Shown here in pieces: positions 7,855 through 14,697 of a DNA stretch of 18,134 bases. The notes beneath the pieces are model-generated. The model searched no databases. It was given only the letters and a program-made list of their open reading frames with translations, and was not told the DNA's origin. Location of the stretch: the NCBI GenBank assembly GCA_947168785.1, contig CAMVNL010000007.1, forward strand, positions 1-18,134, given 5' to 3'. A program made the translations under genes and the position numbers. Positions within the stretch are counted from its first letter, which is position 1, and each line of letters starts with the position of its first letter. Source of the DNA: an uncultured Clostridia bacterium. GTDB lineage: Bacteria > Bacillota > Clostridia > Oscillospirales > Acutalibacteraceae.

Positions 7855-9099
7855 ATGACCAACGCATACGACTACGCAAAAGAACTCTACGCCTCCATCG
7901 GCATTGACACCGATGCGGTCATCAAACAGCTGGCGGCGGTGCCCATCTCCATGCACTGCTGGCAGGGCGACGACGTGCAGGGCTTTGAGAGCGCCGCGAA
8001 GCTTTCCGGCGGCATCCAGACCACCGGAAACTATCCCGGCAAGGCCCGCACCCCCGAAGAACTGATGGCGGATATTGACAAAGCCCTCTCCGTTATTCCC
8101 GGCAAGCACCGCCTGAACCTCCACGCCACCTACGCCATCTACGACGGCGAGCGCGTCAGCCGCGACAAGCTGGAGCCCAAGCACTTTGAAAAATGGGTAC
8201 AGTTCGCCAAAGAGCGGGGCCTGGGCATCGACATCAACCCCACCCTGTTTTCCCATCCGCTGGCGGCCGACGGCCTGACCCTCTCCCATCCGGATGAGAA
8301 GGTCCGCCGCTTCTGGATCGACCATTGCAAGGCCATCCGCAAGATCGGCGCTTACATCGGCGAGCAGCTGGGCACCCCCTGCCTCAACAACATCTGGATC
8401 CCCGACGGCTACAAGGAGGTCCCGGCGGACCGCACCGGCCCCCGTCAGCGGCTGAAGGACGCGCTGGACGAGATCCTTGCCGTGAAGTACGACAAGAAAT
8501 TCCTGATCGACAGCGTGGAGAGCAAGGTCTTCGGCATCGGCGTGGAATCCTACACCGTGGGCTCCCACGAGTTCTATATGCAGTACGCCACCCAGAACGG
8601 CCTGCTGTGCCTGCTGGATAACGGTCACTACCATCCCACTGAGAACGTGGCGGATAAGATCCCCTCGCTCCTGCTCTTCTCCGACAAGGTGGCGCTGCAC
8701 GTCACCCGCGGCGTGCGCTGGGATTCCGACCACGTGGTTTCCTACAATGACGAGCTGCGGGACATCGCCGCTGAGATCGTCAAGGCGGGCACCGACCGGG
8801 TCGTGATCGGTCTGGACTACTTCGATGCCAGCATCAACCGCATCGCCGCGTGGGTGATCGGTATGCGCAATATGCAAAAGGCGCTGCTGGCCGCCATGCT
8901 GACCCCCTACGCCAAGCTGGCGGAGTATCAGAACAAGGGCGATTTCACCGCTATGTTTGCCCTGAATGAAGAATATAAAACCTACCCCATGACGGCGGTG
9001 TGGGACAAATTCTGCGAGACCCTCGGCGCCCCCGTGCGCGAGGATTGGTTCCCCATCATCCGCGCGTATGAGGATGAGGTGCTGGCGAAGCGGAAGTAA
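7855..9099 (+). CDS. rhaA: L-rhamnose isomerase
   Basis: The enzyme converts L-rhamnose to L-rhamnulose, the first step of the phosphorylating rhamnose pathway, in the cytoplasm. Its 414 residues compare with 419 in E. coli. The opening (YAKELYASIGIDTDAVI) and the segment ISMHCWQGDDVQGFE are typical of RhaA. Candidate metal-binding residues of the TIM barrel are all present: Glu222 (VESK), Asp255 and His258 (LDNGHYH), His282 (ALHVTRG), and Asp290 and Asp292 (RWDSDH), with Asp321 in GLDYFDAS. Spacing agrees with the E. coli enzyme shifted by about 12 residues, from memory of that family. ATG 7855 follows AAAGGAAG by 7 nt. The gene lies after a 241-bp gap filled by heptamer repeats and before rhaD; no rhaB kinase lies between or near them in this window. 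Confidence 0.96.
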   Translation: MTNAYDYAKELYASIGIDTDAVIKQLAAVPISMHCWQGDDVQGFESAAKLSGGIQTTGNYPGKARTPEELMADIDKALSVIPGKHRLNLHATYAIYDGERVSRDKLEPKHFEKWVQFAKERGLGIDINPTLFSHPLAADGLTLSHPDEKVRRFWIDHCKAIRKIGAYIGEQLGTPCLNNIWIPDGYKEVPADRTGPRQRLKDALDEILAVKYDKKFLIDSVESKVFGIGVESYTVGSHEFYMQYATQNGLLCLLDNGHYHPTENVADKIPSLLLFSDKVALHVTRGVRWDSDHVVSYNDELRDIAAEIVKAGTDRVVIGLDYFDASINRIAAWVIGMRNMQKALLAAMLTPYAKLAEYQNKGDFTAMFALNEEYKTYPMTAVWDKFCETLGAPVREDWFPIIRAYEDEVLAKRK

Positions 9100-9105
9100 C
9101 ATCCC

Positions 9106-9243
9106 GTAGCACGGCGCATTGCGCCGTCCGGCGCTTTCCCCATACGATTGTTTCCCTCTGTATCTCTTTGTGGGGGAACGGTATTGAGCTTTATTTACAA
9201 TCAAATTTCCGGACACATCAGACGGCGCAATGCGCCGTGCTAC
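9106..9243. repeat. REPIN-like inverted hairpin pair E2, between rhaA and rhaD
   Basis: The 23-base ends 9106-9128 and 9221-9243 are exact inverted copies. Each has the foot GTAGC and a 7-bp stem ACGGCGC/GCGCCGT with loop ATT. The left end begins 6 nt after the rhaA stop, and the right end stops 8 nt before the SD of rhaD. The 92-bp interior (9129-9220) shows no gene; TTCCCC and GGGGAA within it could pair. The left copy is identical over 23 bases to the unit at 11618-11640. Confidence 0.85.
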
Positions 9244-9265
9244 CATGATAGAAAGGATGATTCCC

Positions 9266-10087
9266 ATGGACAACGTACTTGACCTGAAGGTCGTTAAACT
9301 GTTTGTTGATACCTGCCACCAGAGCTGGCTCAAGGGCTGGAACGAGCGCAACGGCGGCAATATGTCCTACCGCATGAAGGAGGAGGAAGTGGCGCAGATC
9401 CGTCACCTCTTCGATTTCAGCGGCGAGTGGCGGCCCATCGGCCTGACCGTGGAAAACCTCGCAAACGAGTTCTTCACCGTCACCGGCAGCGGCAAATACT
9501 ATAAAAATGTGCTCCGGGAGCCGGAGAACAACATCTGCATCGTCCAGATCGACGAAAAGGGCGAGAACTACAAGATCGTCTGGGGCCTGTGCGAGGGCGG
9601 CGTGCCCACCAGCGAGTTCCCCACGCACCTGCTGAACCACTCCATCAAGAAGGAAAAGACCAACGGCGCTTATCGCGTCATCATGCACGCCCATCCCGCC
9701 AACACCATTGCCCTGACCTTCCTGCTGCCGCTGGAGGACAAGGTCTTCACCCGGGAGATCTGGGAGATGATCACGGAGTGTCCCATCGTCTTTCCTGCGG
9801 GCATCGGCGTGGTGCCGTGGATGGTCTGCGGCAGCAGCGATATCGCCTACGCCACCGGTGAGAAGATCAAGCAGTTTGACGCGGTGATCTGGTCCCACCA
9901 CGGCATTTTCTGCTGCGGTCAGGATTTCGACGTGGCCTTCGGCCTGATGGATACCATCGAGAAGTCGGCGGAGATCCTCATCAAGGTCATGTCCTGCGGC
10001 GGCAAAAAGCAGTTCATTACCCGTGAGCAGATCCTGGCGCTTGCGGAGCCGTATAACGTGCCGATTGATCCGGCCATGCTGGATTGA
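9266..10087 (+). CDS. rhaD: Rhamnulose-1-phosphate aldolase
   Basis: This zinc-dependent class II aldolase cleaves L-rhamnulose 1-phosphate to dihydroxyacetone phosphate and L-lactaldehyde. From ATG 9266 the protein is 273 residues (E. coli RhaD, 274). With this start the key residues fall at exactly the E. coli numbers: Glu117 (VPTSEFP), zinc ligands His141 and His143 (VIMHAHPAN) and His212 (WSHHGIF). WLKGWNERNGGN and the FTVTGSGKYYKNV segment, which binds phosphate, are also conserved. The frame is open from 9230, and an ATG at 9257 is possible, but 9266 is 9 nt after AAAGG and gives the best match. The triose product would feed glycolysis and the transketolase reaction. The rhamnulokinase that should act between RhaA and RhaD is not in this window. 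Confidence 0.96.
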   Translation: MDNVLDLKVVKLFVDTCHQSWLKGWNERNGGNMSYRMKEEEVAQIRHLFDFSGEWRPIGLTVENLANEFFTVTGSGKYYKNVLREPENNICIVQIDEKGENYKIVWGLCEGGVPTSEFPTHLLNHSIKKEKTNGAYRVIMHAHPANTIALTFLLPLEDKVFTREIWEMITECPIVFPAGIGVVPWMVCGSSDIAYATGEKIKQFDAVIWSHHGIFCCGQDFDVAFGLMDTIEKSAEILIKVMSCGGKKQFITREQILALAEPYNVPIDPAMLD

Positions 10088-10747
10088 ATGGCATCTGACG
10101 ACAACCAATTCCACAGGAGAGAAAATAGGAAGATCTCCGAGAGAATCATCGGTTATCTGACAGAGACGTATCAGCCAGATGCGATCATCATCTATGGGTC
10201 ATACGCGGATGGCAGCGTCAATGAAAACAGCGATTTCGACGCGCTGGTCATTGCGAAGTCAGTCAGAAAACACGATACTTCTGTGATTGGTAACACGGTT
10301 CTGGATGTGTTTGTTTATCCGGAAGAGGTGTTTCAGTCGGATTATGATCCGGAAGAATTCGTGCAAGTTTTCGACGGGATTGTCATTCTGGATAAGACAG
10401 GGGCGGCAGCCCGGCTCAAGAGAACGATTCTTGCGTATCTGGAAAATGCTCCCCGGAAAACGGATGACGAGATCCGGCAGGAATTGGATTGGTGTGAAAA
10501 GATGCTTCACAGAACAATGCGCGGCGACAGTGAAGGGTATTACCGTTGGCATTGGGTCCTGTGCGACAGTCTGGAGATTTATTGTGACGTGAAAGGCCTG
10601 GCTTATCACGGACCGAAAAAAGCGCTGCGCACCATCGCGCAGACAGATGAAACAGCCTATCAGATTTATTCCCGCGCGCTGAAAGAGTTCAACAGGGAAT
10701 ATCTTTCCGAATGGATTACCTATTTAAAGCATTTGAATTGTAATTGA
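10088..10747 (+). CDS. Nucleotidyltransferase-fold protein with helical C-terminal domain
   Basis: The 219-residue product has an N-terminal nucleotidyltransferase domain of the Pol-beta superfamily: IIIYGSYADGS followed by SDFDAL (the G-S-x(8-10)-D-x-D motif, about residues 37-53), and a third acidic residue in VLDVFVYP near residue 77. The C-terminal ~120 residues look alpha-helical and include RWHWVLCDSLEIYC and the HGPKKALR stretch, a pattern I associate with an uncharacterised Clostridia family. Substrate and function are unknown; antibiotic adenylylation or a toxin-like MNT role are possibilities, not supported further. The ATG directly follows the rhaD TGA with no clear SD, suggesting coupled translation; an AGGAGA at 10115 lies inside the gene but no good in-frame start follows. 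Base use differs: a 60-base sample at 10141 is 47% GC, against 58-65% in samples of neighbours, which hints at a recent arrival. Confidence 0.8.
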   Translation: MASDDNQFHRRENRKISERIIGYLTETYQPDAIIIYGSYADGSVNENSDFDALVIAKSVRKHDTSVIGNTVLDVFVYPEEVFQSDYDPEEFVQVFDGIVILDKTGAAARLKRTILAYLENAPRKTDDEIRQELDWCEKMLHRTMRGDSEGYYRWHWVLCDSLEIYCDVKGLAYHGPKKALRTIAQTDETAYQIYSRALKEFNREYLSEWITYLKHLNCN

Positions 10748-10767
10748 TAGAATAAGGATGTGTGACC

Positions 10768-11568
10768 ATGGCGGAATACTGCCCCAAATGCAACTATAAA
10801 TTCAAAGCCACCGACTGGCGGCCGGAGTGCCCCAAGTGCGGCGTCAACGTGCTGTATTACGGCGTGGAGGACCGGCTGCGGGAGGAAGCGGATAAGGCGG
10901 AGCTGGAGCACGCGAAAATGCAGCCCCGGTTCGACCGGCTGAAGGCCTCCCTGATCGGCCATCCGCTGGCCATCGTGCGGCTGGTGCTGGGCCTTTTGCC
11001 CATCGCCGCGCTGCTGATCCCCTCCGGCAAGCTCAGCTACGTGCTGCCCTTCGCCACGCAGACGAAGGAGGTCAACTTGATCGGCATTATCAACTTTTTC
11101 ACCGGCGCGGATTTGGATATCGGCCTGCTGACGAAGCTGTGGGGTTCCCAGCTGGTCGGCAAGGGCCTTGTGTACTGGACTGTGGCCGTGCTGGCGGTGG
11201 TGCTGATGGCGGTGGTCACGCTGGTGGGGTTCTTCCTGCTGACGCTGTCCTGCTCCCCCAAGGGCTTCCGCCGGAATATCGCCTTCCCGGTGACGGGTAT
11301 GGTGCTGGCGACCGCCGCGTTTGTCTCTTTTGCCCTGATGGTCAAAACGCTGACGGCGGAGCTGCCCGGTATTTTCAGCGGCACGGTCGCCCCCTGGGCC
11401 TACATCGTCGTCATGCTGCTGTACGCGGCCATGATCGCGGTGAACGTGATCTACAAAAAGAAGAACATCCCCGTCAAATACAAGGACGTCTCCGAGCTGC
11501 TGCTGCCCTACCATGAGCGCCCCTCCGTGATCGCCAAGGAGCAGGAAAAAGCAGGCGCGACCGCGTAA
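10768..11568 (+). CDS. Zinc-ribbon membrane protein, function unknown
   Basis: I do not recognise this family. The 266-residue protein opens with two Cys pairs, CPKCNYKF at residues 5-8 and CPKCGVNV about 17 residues later, a typical zinc ribbon. A charged helical stretch (residues 34-60) leads to hydrophobic segments near 66-88, 131-156, 170-192 and 208-228, consistent with four membrane passes. The last ~35 residues are hydrophilic and probably cytoplasmic. ATG 10768 is preferred over GTG 10762 because AAGGA (10754-10758) is 9 nt upstream of it. It follows the nucleotidyltransferase gene by 20 bp but has the high GC and codon use of the rest of the window. A hairpin with a T run (11580-11601) lies just after the stop and may end transcription. 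Confidence 0.75.
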   Translation: MAEYCPKCNYKFKATDWRPECPKCGVNVLYYGVEDRLREEADKAELEHAKMQPRFDRLKASLIGHPLAIVRLVLGLLPIAALLIPSGKLSYVLPFATQTKEVNLIGIINFFTGADLDIGLLTKLWGSQLVGKGLVYWTVAVLAVVLMAVVTLVGFFLLTLSCSPKGFRRNIAFPVTGMVLATAAFVSFALMVKTLTAELPGIFSGTVAPWAYIVVMLLYAAMIAVNVIYKKKNIPVKYKDVSELLLPYHERPSVIAKEQEKAGATA

Positions 11569-11574
11569 CGCACG

Positions 11575-11601
11575 GCAGCGCGGCACCTCAGTGCCGCTTT
11601 T
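11575..11601 (+). terminator. Hairpin with T run; also a REP-like unit
   Basis: The 7-bp stem GCGGCAC/GTGCCGC (11580-11586 and 11591-11597) with loop CTCA is followed by TTTT, so it can serve as a short intrinsic terminator for the zinc-ribbon gene that stops at 11568. It is preceded by GCAGC (11575-11579) and matches the REP-like unit seen elsewhere, with loop CTCA as in element E1. The two roles are compatible. Confidence 0.55.
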
Positions 11602-11617
11602 GGCACAAGCAATTATG

Positions 11618-11756
11618 GTAGCACGGCGCATTGCGCCGTCTGACGCTTTCTGCTGAGATGATTTCACGGTATGACAGCATCCGTTGCCATTCGATATTTT
11701 GTCAAGGCGGACAATCATGATGGGAGAACGCCCGACGGCGTGATACGCCGTGCTGC
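11618..11756. repeat. REPIN-like inverted hairpin pair E3a
   Basis: The left unit 11618-11640 is identical over 23 bases to the left unit of E2. The right unit 11735-11756 is its inverted partner with changes: foot GCAGC and stem ACGGCGT/ACGCCGT with loop ATC, where the altered pair still pairs. The length, 139 bp, is nearly that of E2 (138 bp); just inside the left unit both share CGCTTTC, but the rest of the interiors is not clearly alike. No gene lies inside. Confidence 0.8.
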
Positions 11757-11772
11757 GTGATGTAACATTCCC

Positions 11773-11830
11773 GTATCGGCGGCGCTGCGCCGCGAACAGA
11801 CAATGGTAACGGCGCAGGGCGCCGTGCTAC
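11773..11830. repeat. REPIN-like inverted hairpin pair E3b, upstream of alpha-galactosidase
   Basis: The right unit 11809-11830 is canonical on the minus strand: foot GTAGC, stem ACGGCGC/GCGCCGT, loop CCT. The left unit 11773-11793 is degenerate: GTATC, then GCGGCG-CTG-CGCCGC. The right end stops a few bases before the SD (AGGAGG, 11836-11841) of the alpha-galactosidase gene. Together with E3a and the unit at 11575, five hairpin units occupy most of the 278-bp gap 11569-11846. Confidence 0.7.
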
Positions 11831-11846
11831 GTTATAGGAGGACTAT

Positions 11847-14024
11847 ATGGCCATTCTCTTTGACGCTGAGAAAAAAATCTTCAAGCTCGATACCGCCGGT
11901 TCGAGCTACATCTTCAAAATCTATGACGAAAACTACCTGGTGCATCTCTACTACGGCGCGAGGATCCCGGATTACGAGCTGCCGGATTTCGAGTGCCGCC
12001 ACATGTACGCGTCCTTCAGCGCGTCCAACGCCCATCTGCTGACCAAAGATTTTTCCGCGGACGTATTCCCCTTTGAGATCGGCTGCAACGGCTGCGGGGA
12101 TATGCGGATCTCTTCCCTGCAGATCCGCAACGCGGACGGCAACGCCGCCACGGATATGCGCTACGTGTCCCATAAGATCTATCCCGGCAAGCCCGCGCTG
12201 CCGGGCCTCCCCGCGCTGTACGCCAACACGGACGACGACTGCGCCACGCTGGAGGTGCTGACGGAGGACAAGGTGACCGGCGCGCAGGCGACGCTGCTTT
12301 ATACCGCGTTTGAAAAGCATGCGGCCATCACCCGTTCCGTGGTGATCCGCAACGCCTCCGACAAGCCCTTCGAGATCGAAAAGGTCATGAGCTTCAATCT
12401 GGACCTGCCGGACGCCGACTACGACCTGCTGACCCTCTACGGCCGCCACAATATGGAGCGTTTGCTGGAAAAGCGCCCGCTGGCCCATGGACGGCAGGGG
12501 ATCGGCAGCCGCCGGGGCTCCTCCTCCCACCAGCAGAACCCCTTCATGGCGCTGCTGCGCCGCGGGGCCAATGAGGACCACGGCGACGCCTACGGTTTCA
12601 ACCTCGTCTACAGCTGCAACTATGTGGCGGAGGTGGAGGTGGACTTCAACAACTCCTCCCGCGTGATGATGGGCATCGACGACTCCGACTTCGGCTGGAC
12701 CCTTGCCCCCGGTGAGGAATTCTGGTCCCCCGAGGCGGTGCTGGTCTACTCAAACGAGGGCCTGGGCGGCATGAGCCGCACCTTCCACCGCCTTTATAAC
12801 AACAACCTGGTGAGAGGGGAGTGGAAGCGCAAACGGCGCCCGCTGCTCATCAACAACTGGGAGGGCACCTATTTCGACTTTGACGACGACAAGCTGGTGG
12901 CCATCGCCAAATGGGCCAAGGAGACGGGTCTTGATATGTTTGTCATGGACGACGGCTGGTTCGGCGTGCGCAACGACGACCGGCGGAGTCTGGGCGACTG
13001 GGTGGTCAACGAGAACAAGCTCAAGGGCGGCATCGCGCCGCTGGTGAAGCGCGTCAAAGAGCTGGGCCTTCGCTTCGGCATCTGGTACGAGCCGGAGATG
13101 ATCTCTCCCGATTCCGATATTTACCGTGCCCATCCGGATTGGTGCATCCACGTGCCGAACCGAGACCGGTCGCAGGGCCGCTGGCAGTGCGTGATGGATG
13201 TGACCCGCGCCGACGTGCGGGATTATCTGTTCAACATCATGAGCGAGGTGCTGGGCAACAACGACATCGACTACCTGAAGTGGGATTTCAACCGCAACAT
13301 CACGGAGGCGGGTTCCGCGCTGCTGCCCCCCGAGCAGCAGAAGGGGTTCTTCCACCGCTACATCCTCGGCACCTATGACCTGTTCGACCGTATCACCAGG
13401 GCCTTCCCCCACCTGCTGGTGGAGGGCTGCTCCGGCGGCGGCGGACGGTATGACCCCGGCATCCTGTACTACACGCCGCAGATCTGGTGCTCTGACAACA
13501 CCGACGCGCTGTCCCGCATCGACATCCAGTTTGGCACGTCGTTGTGCTATCCCGCGTCCGTGCAGGGGGCCCACGTGTCCGCCTCCCGCCGCACCGGCTA
13601 CAATACCAAAAAGGACGTGGCCATGTGGGGCTCCTTCGGCTATGAGCTGGATCCCGCCAAGATTTCCGACGAGGACCGGGCGGTCATCAAGACCCAGATT
13701 GAAGGGTATCACAAGTATTATGACCTGATTCACTACGGCGACCTCTACCGCCTGATCTGCCCGTGGGACAATCCCTACTGCGCCGCATGGGAGTTTGTCA
13801 GCGAGGATAAGAGCGAGTTTATGTTCACCGTGGTCACCAAGTACTGGACCGAGGATCACAATTTCTTCCTGAAGCTGAAGGGCCTTGATCCGGAAAAACG
13901 CTACGTTTGCGAGGAGACGGGAAAGACCTTCTCCGGCGCGCTGCTGATGAACGCGGGCCTGGCGCTGTATGACTATCCCAACGGCGACGGCGAGAGCTTC
14001 GCCCTCCATTTTAAGGCGGAATAA
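11847..14024 (+). CDS. Alpha-galactosidase, glycoside hydrolase family 36
   Basis: The enzyme removes terminal alpha-1,6-galactose from oligosaccharides such as melibiose, raffinose and stachyose. The 725-residue chain is normal for bacterial GH36 tetrameric enzymes. An N-terminal beta-supersandwich domain (about 1-325) leads to a TIM barrel with the motif MFVMDDGWFG (Asp368, Asp369), the nucleophile in YLKWDFNRN (Asp480) and the acid/base in WCSDNTDAL (Asp550); the CSGGGGRYDPG segment lies between them. The 70-residue distance between the two catalytic aspartates equals that in Geobacillus AgaA (478 and 548, from memory). No signal peptide is seen, so it is probably cytoplasmic and depends on an unseen transporter. 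ATG 11847 follows AGGAGG by 5 nt. The gene stands alone between a REPIN-like cluster and a terminator. Confidence 0.95.
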   Translation: MAILFDAEKKIFKLDTAGSSYIFKIYDENYLVHLYYGARIPDYELPDFECRHMYASFSASNAHLLTKDFSADVFPFEIGCNGCGDMRISSLQIRNADGNAATDMRYVSHKIYPGKPALPGLPALYANTDDDCATLEVLTEDKVTGAQATLLYTAFEKHAAITRSVVIRNASDKPFEIEKVMSFNLDLPDADYDLLTLYGRHNMERLLEKRPLAHGRQGIGSRRGSSSHQQNPFMALLRRGANEDHGDAYGFNLVYSCNYVAEVEVDFNNSSRVMMGIDDSDFGWTLAPGEEFWSPEAVLVYSNEGLGGMSRTFHRLYNNNLVRGEWKRKRRPLLINNWEGTYFDFDDDKLVAIAKWAKETGLDMFVMDDGWFGVRNDDRRSLGDWVVNENKLKGGIAPLVKRVKELGLRFGIWYEPEMISPDSDIYRAHPDWCIHVPNRDRSQGRWQCVMDVTRADVRDYLFNIMSEVLGNNDIDYLKWDFNRNITEAGSALLPPEQQKGFFHRYILGTYDLFDRITRAFPHLLVEGCSGGGGRYDPGILYYTPQIWCSDNTDALSRIDIQFGTSLCYPASVQGAHVSASRRTGYNTKKDVAMWGSFGYELDPAKISDEDRAVIKTQIEGYHKYYDLIHYGDLYRLICPWDNPYCAAWEFVSEDKSEFMFTVVTKYWTEDHNFFLKLKGLDPEKRYVCEETGKTFSGALLMNAGLALYDYPNGDGESFALHFKAE

Positions 14025-14041
14025 CAATTCAATCTATAACG

Positions 14042-14073
14042 AAAGGGACTGCCCGCATCGGACAGTCCCTTTT
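14042..14073 (+). terminator. Intrinsic terminator between convergent genes
   Basis: The perfect 10-bp stem AAAGGGACTG/CAGTCCCTTT (14042-14051 and 14063-14072) is extended after one mismatch by CCG/CGG around a CAT loop, and is followed by T. It lies 17 bp after the alpha-galactosidase stop and 16 bp before the tetR stop on the other strand. The AAA...TTT base of the stem lets it act in both directions, though the T run is short on both. Confidence 0.85.
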
Positions 14074-14089
14074 GTAATGCTGTATTTGT

Positions 14090-14695
14090 TTATTTTGCCG
14101 GGGTCTCCAGCTTGGTAAGGGCTTCCGGCTTGCTTCTGAGGTAGGTCTTCGCAATCAGCGCCGCACATTCGTCGGCCTTGATGTTGAGCTTCTCGTCCAG
14201 CCATGCCTTGACGATGTTTTCCATGGCGCCGAGGGAGTATCCGAGGAACAGGTTGATCTCCCTTCTCTCCTCGTCGGTGAAGGAGCCGTCGATCATCGCG
14301 CTCAGGGTATCGCCGATGTAGGCGATGATCCGCTTGACGAGGGCGTCGCTGCGGGAGGACGTGATGAACAGCTTGTAATAAAACTTCTTTTCGTCGAGGA
14401 AATGGAACGCCTGGGCAAGGATCTCTGTCGGGTCAATCAGAATCTGCTTCGGTCCGATCTTCTCGATGGTCTCCTTGACGGCCTCCATCATATTGCTTTG
14501 GATCGCGTTGTAGAGATCATACACGTCCATGTAGTGCGCATAGAAGGTGCCGCGGGAAATGCCCGCCTTTTCTACGATGTCGGTGACGGTGATTTTGGAA
14601 ATGTCCTTTTCGTTGAGCATCTCCGCGAACGCCTTTTTGATCATTTGCCGGGAGCGAACGGCATTTTTATGGGTGGATTTGTGCTGAACTGGCAT
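14090..14695 (-). CDS. TetR/AcrR-family transcriptional regulator
   Basis: The 201-residue protein has a TetR DNA-binding domain: a first helix (SRQMIKKAFAEML) and a helix-turn-helix at about residues 36-56 (ITVTDIVEKAGISRGTFYAHY), ending in the typical Tyr-x-His-Tyr of the recognition helix. The remaining ~140 residues are helical and should bind a ligand; they resemble the C-terminal domain of DhaS-like TetR proteins, but the ligand is not known. The SD (AAGGAG) lies inside the end of the preceding aldolase gene, whose stop is 2 nt before this ATG, so the two are translationally linked. It is last in an apparent aminotransferase-aldolase-tetR operon and may autoregulate it through palindromes near 17432 or 17522 (inference). 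Confidence 0.92.
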   Translation of the reverse strand: MPVQHKSTHKNAVRSRQMIKKAFAEMLNEKDISKITVTDIVEKAGISRGTFYAHYMDVYDLYNAIQSNMMEAVKETIEKIGPKQILIDPTEILAQAFHFLDEKKFYYKLFITSSRSDALVKRIIAYIGDTLSAMIDGSFTDEERREINLFLGYSLGAMENIVKAWLDEKLNIKADECAALIAKTYLRSKPEALTKLETPAK

Positions 14696-14697
14696 AG

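Noticed and set aside
7801..9360. A 519-codon minus-strand frame across rhaA
   Set aside because: It is antisense to a clear rhaA gene with catalytic residues, has no family resemblance, and covers a repeat element at one end.
5714..11830. Insertion sequences or riboswitches in the intergenic gaps
   Set aside because: No transposase frame lies within them, and the hairpin units do not match a riboswitch layout known to me; the repeated, inverted-pair form fits REPIN-like elements better.
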